DNA from: Trebonia sp.
GTDB lineage: Bacteria > Actinomycetota > Actinomycetes > Streptosporangiales > Streptosporangiaceae
Length of the DNA stretch: 8,049 nt
Direction: 5' to 3'
Assembly: GCA_030038035.1 (NCBI GenBank)
Contig: JASHPP010000660.1
Location: forward strand, 1-8,049
Shown one piece after another: positions 4,544-8,049 of this stretch. Position 1 is the first letter of the stretch. Each line of letters starts with the position of its first letter. A program made the translations under genes and the position numbers. The notes beneath the pieces were generated by a model, which was not told the DNA's origin, searched no databases, and saw nothing but the letters and a program-made list of their open reading frames with translations.

Positions 4544-5443
4544 TCACGAAGCGCGCGGCACCAGCGTGAGCAACGTCGCCTCCGGCCGGCAGGCGAATCT
4601 GGCCGGCGCCCACGGGGACGTGCCGAGCCCGGCGGACACGTGCAGCCACGCGGTCCTCCCGTCGGCCGGGGCCGCCTGCGGGTGCATGCTCAGCCCGCGC
4701 ACCCGCGCCCGGTCGATGCCGCAGTTCGTGACCAGCGCGCCGAACCCGGGAACGCACAGCTGCCCGCCGTGCGTGTGCCCGGCGAGCAGCAGCTCATAAC
4801 CGTCGGCCGCGAACCGGTCCAGCACGCGCGGCTCGGGGGAGTGCATCACGCCGAGCCGCAGGTCCGCCGCCGGGTCGGCCTCCCCGGCGACGAGGTGGTA
4901 CCGGTCCCGCAAGCTGTGGGAGTCGTGCACGCCGGCGAAGGCGATGTTCAGCCCGCCGGCCTTCAGCTGGCCGCGCCGGTTGTTCAGGTCCAGCCAGCCT
5001 CTCGCGGTCAGCTCCTCGCCCAGCTTCTCCCAGGGCAGGTCCGGCTCCTCCGCCCGGTGCTCGCCGACACTGGTCCGCCACAGGTACCGCGCCGGGTTCG
5101 CCGGCTTGGGCGAGTAAAGGTCGTTAGAGCCGTAGACGAAGACCCCAGGCCGGTCAAGCAGCGGGCCGAGAGACTCAAGGAGGCAGCGGACGGCCAGCGG
5201 TGACGCTATCGAGTCGCCCGTGTTCACCACGAGGTCCGGCTCCAGCGTGTCCAGCGACCGCAGGAACGCCATGAGGCGATGCCGGCCGGGCGTCAGGTGG
5301 GTGTCCGAGATGTGCAGCACCCGCAGCGGGGCCGTGCCCGGCGGCAGGACAGGCACGTCCTGCTGCCGCAGTACAAACCAGTTGCGCTCAATGACCGTGG
5401 CGTAGCCCAGTGTCGCGACGCCTGCGGCCGCCGCGATGGACAT
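4544..5443 (-). CDS. Membrane-anchored metallophosphoesterase (calcineurin-like, YkuE-like)
   Basis: A 299-residue protein with an N-terminal hydrophobic helix (about 1-18) followed by the metal-binding motifs of calcineurin-like phosphoesterases in order: D47-T-H49, GD (D77), GSND (105-108), H201 in MHSPEP, and GHTH (222-225). These residues normally hold a two-metal centre that hydrolyses phosphate esters. The substrate is unknown. The catalytic domain probably faces the cytoplasm or the cell-wall side from a single anchor. GSND replaces the usual GNHD, which I recall as typical of this actinobacterial subgroup. The start is ATG at 5443, six bases after AGGA; an in-frame GTG at 5461 would add six residues but has no spaced Shine-Dalgarno. 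It is divergent from the YqeY-like gene across 94 bp. A homologous gene sits next to ponA2 in mycobacteria, so a cell-envelope role is a reasonable inference. Confidence 0.88.
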   Translation of the reverse strand: MSIAAAAGVATLGYATVIERNWFVLRQQDVPVLPPGTAPLRVLHISDTHLTPGRHRLMAFLRSLDTLEPDLVVNTGDSIASPLAVRCLLESLGPLLDRPGVFVYGSNDLYSPKPANPARYLWRTSVGEHRAEEPDLPWEKLGEELTARGWLDLNNRRGQLKAGGLNIAFAGVHDSHSLRDRYHLVAGEADPAADLRLGVMHSPEPRVLDRFAADGYELLLAGHTHGGQLCVPGFGALVTNCGIDRARVRGLSMHPQAAPADGRTAWLHVSAGLGTSPWAPARFACRPEATLLTLVPRAS

Positions 5444-5537
5444 CAGGGTTCCTGCTCGCACCTAACCTATGGTGCCATGCGATTAGCCATGCACTGTCCG
5501 CAATACGCCGGCGGATGCGTGCGGCAGGATAGATGGC

Positions 5538-5999
5538 GTGGCAGAACTCAAGGACCGGCTCCGCGGCGACCTCAGCGCCGCGATGCGTGCCCGCGACCAG
5601 GTGCGGCTGCGGACGCTGCGGCTGGCGCTCACCTCGATCACTACCGAGGAGGTCTCCGGGGACACCGCACGCGAGCTGTCGGACGAGGAGATCGTCAAGG
5701 TGCTCACCCGCGAGGCGAGGAAGCGGCGGGAAGCCGCGGACGCGTTCGAGGCCGCGGGCCGTGCCGACCAGGCGGCGGCCGAGCGGGCCGAGGGCGAGGT
5801 GCTGGCCGGCTACCTGCCGGCGCAGCTCACCGACGACGAGCTGACCGGCATCGTGTCGGCGGCGATCGCCGAGACCGGTGCCGTCGGCATGCCCGGCATG
5901 GGGAAGGTCATGAAGGCCGTGTCCCTGCGGGTCGCGGGGCGCGCCGACGGGGCACGGGTCGCGGCCGAGGTGCGGCGGCAGCTGGCCGTCGGCGGATAG
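5538..5999 (+). CDS. GatB/YqeY domain-containing protein
   Basis: A 153-residue, mostly helical soluble protein of the usual YqeY length. Recognisable segments are LKDRLRGDLSAAMRARDQ at the N-terminus, a charged stretch around SDEEIVKVLTREARKRREAADAF, GEVLAGYLPAQLTDDEL (about 92-108), and the Gly/Met-rich GMPGMGKVMKAV at about 120-131. The family is homologous to the C-terminal tRNA-binding tail of GatB in the Asp-tRNA(Asn)/Glu-tRNA(Gln) amidotransferase, but the stand-alone form has no established activity. The start is GTG at 5538, eight bases after CAGGA. The ATG at 5533 is in another frame. It lies alone on the plus strand between two minus-strand genes and ends 46 bp before the PBP stop. 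Confidence 0.93.
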   Translation: MAELKDRLRGDLSAAMRARDQVRLRTLRLALTSITTEEVSGDTARELSDEEIVKVLTREARKRREAADAFEAAGRADQAAAERAEGEVLAGYLPAQLTDDELTGIVSAAIAETGAVGMPGMGKVMKAVSLRVAGRADGARVAAEVRRQLAVGG

Positions 6000-6007
6000 C
6001 CGCTAGG

Positions 6008-6034
6008 GCCGGCGAGCGGCCACCGCCAGCCGGC
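6008..6034. terminator. Symmetrical hairpin between convergent genes (candidate bidirectional terminator)
   Basis: GCCGGC, GA, GCGG, loop CCA, CCGC, CA, GCCGGC forms a 10-bp stem with one 2x2 internal loop. It is located 9 bases after the YqeY stop and 12 bases after the PBP stop. The structure reads nearly the same from both strands. There is no T-run in either direction, which is common for actinobacterial terminators. Confidence 0.5.
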
Positions 6035-6045
6035 GCAGCGCGCCG

Positions 6046-8049
6046 CTAGAAGTTCGGCGGCCCGCCGATCGGATTACCGCCGATTGGGTTCGGGTTACCG
6101 CCGTTGCCGCCACCGTTACCGCCGCCGCCGTTACCGCCGCCGCCGCCGTTGCCGCCACTGGTGTGCTTCTTCGCCGGCGCCTTGGGGGCCAGGCCGGTGC
6201 CGAGGCTCCACAGCTCGCTGTACGGCGAGACCGGCGCGAAGTCCACCGACCCGGTGAGGTTGGCGTGGTCGAACGTCATATGCCACGTCGTCGCCGGGGC
6301 GTTAGCGCCGAACATCTCGCCAGGGCACTCCACGCCTCCGTACTCCAGCTGGTAGCAGGCGCTCGTGTTCGTCATGGTGTCCACCGTCGGCGAGACCGGG
6401 TTGAACACCGAGACGTACCCGACCAGGGCGGTGGTGTAGCCCGCGAACGCCGCGTACGGCGTGCCGTCGCCGTTCTCCACGTTGGAGGTGCCGGTCTTGC
6501 CTGCCGCCTCGTAGTTCGCGAGCTCCATGCCGGCGGCGGTCCCCGTGGTGAGCACGCCTTGCAGAATGTAGTTCACGGCGTTCGCGACGTCAGCGGTCAG
6601 TGCCCGGTGGCAGCCCGCCGACGGCACCGGCAGCGACTTGCCGTCTTCGTCGATGACCTTGTCCAGGACGATCGGCGCGCAGTAGATGCCGCCGGAGGCC
6701 GCCGTCGCGTACGCGGCGGCCATGGACATCGGAGAGACGTTGACGACGCCGAGGGTGAAGGCAGGCAGGTCGTCGGCAGGCGGCAGGGAGCCGTCCTGCG
6801 CGAGCAGCGACGTCCCGTCCGCCCGCGTCATCCCGAGGTCGACGGCCGTGTGCACGACGTTGCACAGGCCGACCTTTTGCTCGAGCCTCGCGTAGAAGAC
6901 GTTGATCGAGTTCGTGGTGCCCGTGTAGAGCGTGTCGGTGGACGTGCCGGGCCCCTCGGCGTTCGTCACGTTGAACACGCCAGACTGCCCGTTGTAGTAC
7001 CCGGCCGGCTGGCCCTGGCAGTTGTAGTAACCGGTCACCGTCGTCGTGCCGGGAACCGTCAGCTGGAAGCCGAAAGGCACGCCCTGCTCGAGCGCGGTGA
7101 TCAGGGTGAACAGCTTGGACGACGAACCCGTCTGCACGCCTGCGCTGCCGCCGTAGGCGGAGTTGACCGCGTAGTCGACCTCGGTCTGGCCCTTGCCGGT
7201 GCCGTACGGCCGGTCCTCGGCGATCGCCAGGACCTTGCCGGTGCCCGGCTGCAGCAGCACCTCGGTGTCGGCGTTGTGCGCGGGGTTGACGTTGTCGTTG
7301 TCGGAGGGCAGCACGTAGTTGACCGCGTTGGTCGCCGCGCTCTCGTCCTCGGGGCTGAGCGTGGTGTAAATCTGCAGGCCGCCAGTGGCGAGCAGCCTGG
7401 CGCGGTCCTCCGTGGTCGCGCCGAACTGCTTGTCAAGCAAGATCGTGTGGATCACGTAGTCGCAGAAGAAGGCGTCGTCCATGTTCCTGCTTGCGGAGCA
7501 GCCGCTTTGCACCGCGCCCGGGCGCAGCACCAGCTTCTGCGTCAGCGCCGCCGCCTCCTGCGCCGGGGACAGCACCTTGGTCTGCATCATCCGGGCGAGC
7601 ACGGTGTTGCGGCGCTGCACCGACTGGGTGGGGCTCAGCATCGGGTCGTACCTGCTGGGGTCCTCGACGATCCCTGCCAGCGTGGCGGCCTGGACGAGGG
7701 TCAGCTTTGCCGCCGTCGTGTTGAAGTAGGTCTCCGCGGCGGCCTCGATGCCCCAGGCTCCGCTGCCGTAGAAGGCGTCATTGAGGTAGCCGGCGAGGAT
7801 CTGCTGCTTGGACAGTTCGTGCGCGAGCTGGACGGCCATGCGCAGCTGGTCCAGCTTGCGGTTCAGGGTGTCGGCGATGGCCTCCTGCTCGGCCGTGGGA
7901 TTGCCGAGGCCCTGCAGCACGAGCACATCCTTCACGTACTGCTGCTCGATCGTGGAACCGCCCTGGATCGGCTTGTGCTCCAGGTCGTTGACCAGCGCGC
8001 GCAGCGTGCCCTTGATGTCGAGCGCGCCGCGCTGCCAGAACCGGTCGTC
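6046..8049 (-). CDS. Class A penicillin-binding protein (transglycosylase/transpeptidase), N-terminus outside window
   Basis: The visible 667 residues lack only the N-terminus, with its membrane anchor and the start of the GT51 domain. The frame stays open to the window edge, where motif 1 (DDRFWQRGALD, 1-11) begins. Next come GGSTIEQQ (30-37), RKLDQ (64-68, canonical RKxxE), SKQQILAGYLN and QRRNTVL, all GT51 glycosyltransferase motifs that polymerise lipid II. The transpeptidase domain has SSSK (catalytic Ser309), SIN (381-383) and KTG (518-520), the penicillin-binding triad that cross-links peptides outside the membrane. The chain ends in a Gly/Asn-rich tail of about 35 residues (with NPIGG repeats) and has no PASTA domain. 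Eight cysteines lie in the exported part. The position beside a metallophosphoesterase and tRNA-Pro recalls mycobacterial ponA2, but orthology is inferred only. The oddity is Gln68 where the motif-3 catalytic Glu is expected. Confidence 0.94.
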   Translation of the reverse strand, partial: DDRFWQRGALDIKGTLRALVNDLEHKPIQGGSTIEQQYVKDVLVLQGLGNPTAEQEAIADTLNRKLDQLRMAVQLAHELSKQQILAGYLNDAFYGSGAWGIEAAAETYFNTTAAKLTLVQAATLAGIVEDPSRYDPMLSPTQSVQRRNTVLARMMQTKVLSPAQEAAALTQKLVLRPGAVQSGCSASRNMDDAFFCDYVIHTILLDKQFGATTEDRARLLATGGLQIYTTLSPEDESAATNAVNYVLPSDNDNVNPAHNADTEVLLQPGTGKVLAIAEDRPYGTGKGQTEVDYAVNSAYGGSAGVQTGSSSKLFTLITALEQGVPFGFQLTVPGTTTVTGYYNCQGQPAGYYNGQSGVFNVTNAEGPGTSTDTLYTGTTNSINVFYARLEQKVGLCNVVHTAVDLGMTRADGTSLLAQDGSLPPADDLPAFTLGVVNVSPMSMAAAYATAASGGIYCAPIVLDKVIDEDGKSLPVPSAGCHRALTADVANAVNYILQGVLTTGTAAGMELANYEAAGKTGTSNVENGDGTPYAAFAGYTTALVGYVSVFNPVSPTVDTMTNTSACYQLEYGGVECPGEMFGANAPATTWHMTFDHANLTGSVDFAPVSPYSELWSLGTGLAPKAPAKKHTSGGNGGGGGNGGGGNGGGNGGNPNPIGGNPIGGPPNF

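Overview
The window is very GC-rich. Its genes have G or C at almost every third codon position, use GTG starts, and carry protein families in their actinobacterial form. It is a piece of an actinomycete chromosome (Actinomycetota). The genus cannot be read from the sequence.

Layout. (1) Positions 1-1854, plus strand: the 3' end of an unidentified Gly/Pro/Trp-rich reading frame overlaps by ATGA the start of a divergent NuoF-type flavin/iron-sulfur oxidoreductase that has a ferredoxin fused to its C-terminus. (2) Positions 1880-3720, minus strand: a UDP-glucose 6-dehydrogenase-type nucleotide-sugar dehydrogenase, convergent with the NuoF-like gene, preceded by a probable small single-pass membrane protein of unknown function. 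(3) Positions 3721-4353: about 630 bp with no convincing gene. It holds an AT-rich island, a minus-strand stem plus T-run that looks like a terminator, three consecutive short tandem-repeat arrays, and an 18-bp imperfect inverted repeat. (4) Positions 4354-4430, minus strand: a complete tRNA-Pro (anticodon CGG) with encoded CCA. (5) Positions 4544-5443, minus strand: a membrane-anchored metallophosphoesterase. It is divergent from (6) a GatB/YqeY-domain protein at 5538-5999, plus strand. (7) Positions 6046-8049, minus strand: the C-terminal 667 residues of a bifunctional class A penicillin-binding protein, whose N-terminus lies beyond the right edge. A symmetrical hairpin sits between the convergent ends of (6) and (7).

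How the parts relate. The right half (class A PBP, metallophosphoesterase, tRNA-Pro, with YqeY on the opposite strand) is a housekeeping cell-wall/translation neighbourhood. It recalls the adjacency of ponA2 and a metallophosphoesterase gene in mycobacteria. The left half is a redox module (NuoF-like plus ferredoxin, translationally coupled to an upstream partner) next to a precursor-sugar gene that supplies UDP-glucuronate for polysaccharides. I see no defence system, CRISPR array, transposase, phage gene or toxin-antitoxin pair, and I do not claim a new system. The items most worth a second look are the NuoF-like protein's loss of canonical NADH-binding and cluster residues, the Glu-to-Gln change in a catalytic motif of the PBP glycosyltransferase domain, and the structured gene-free stretch beside the tRNA.
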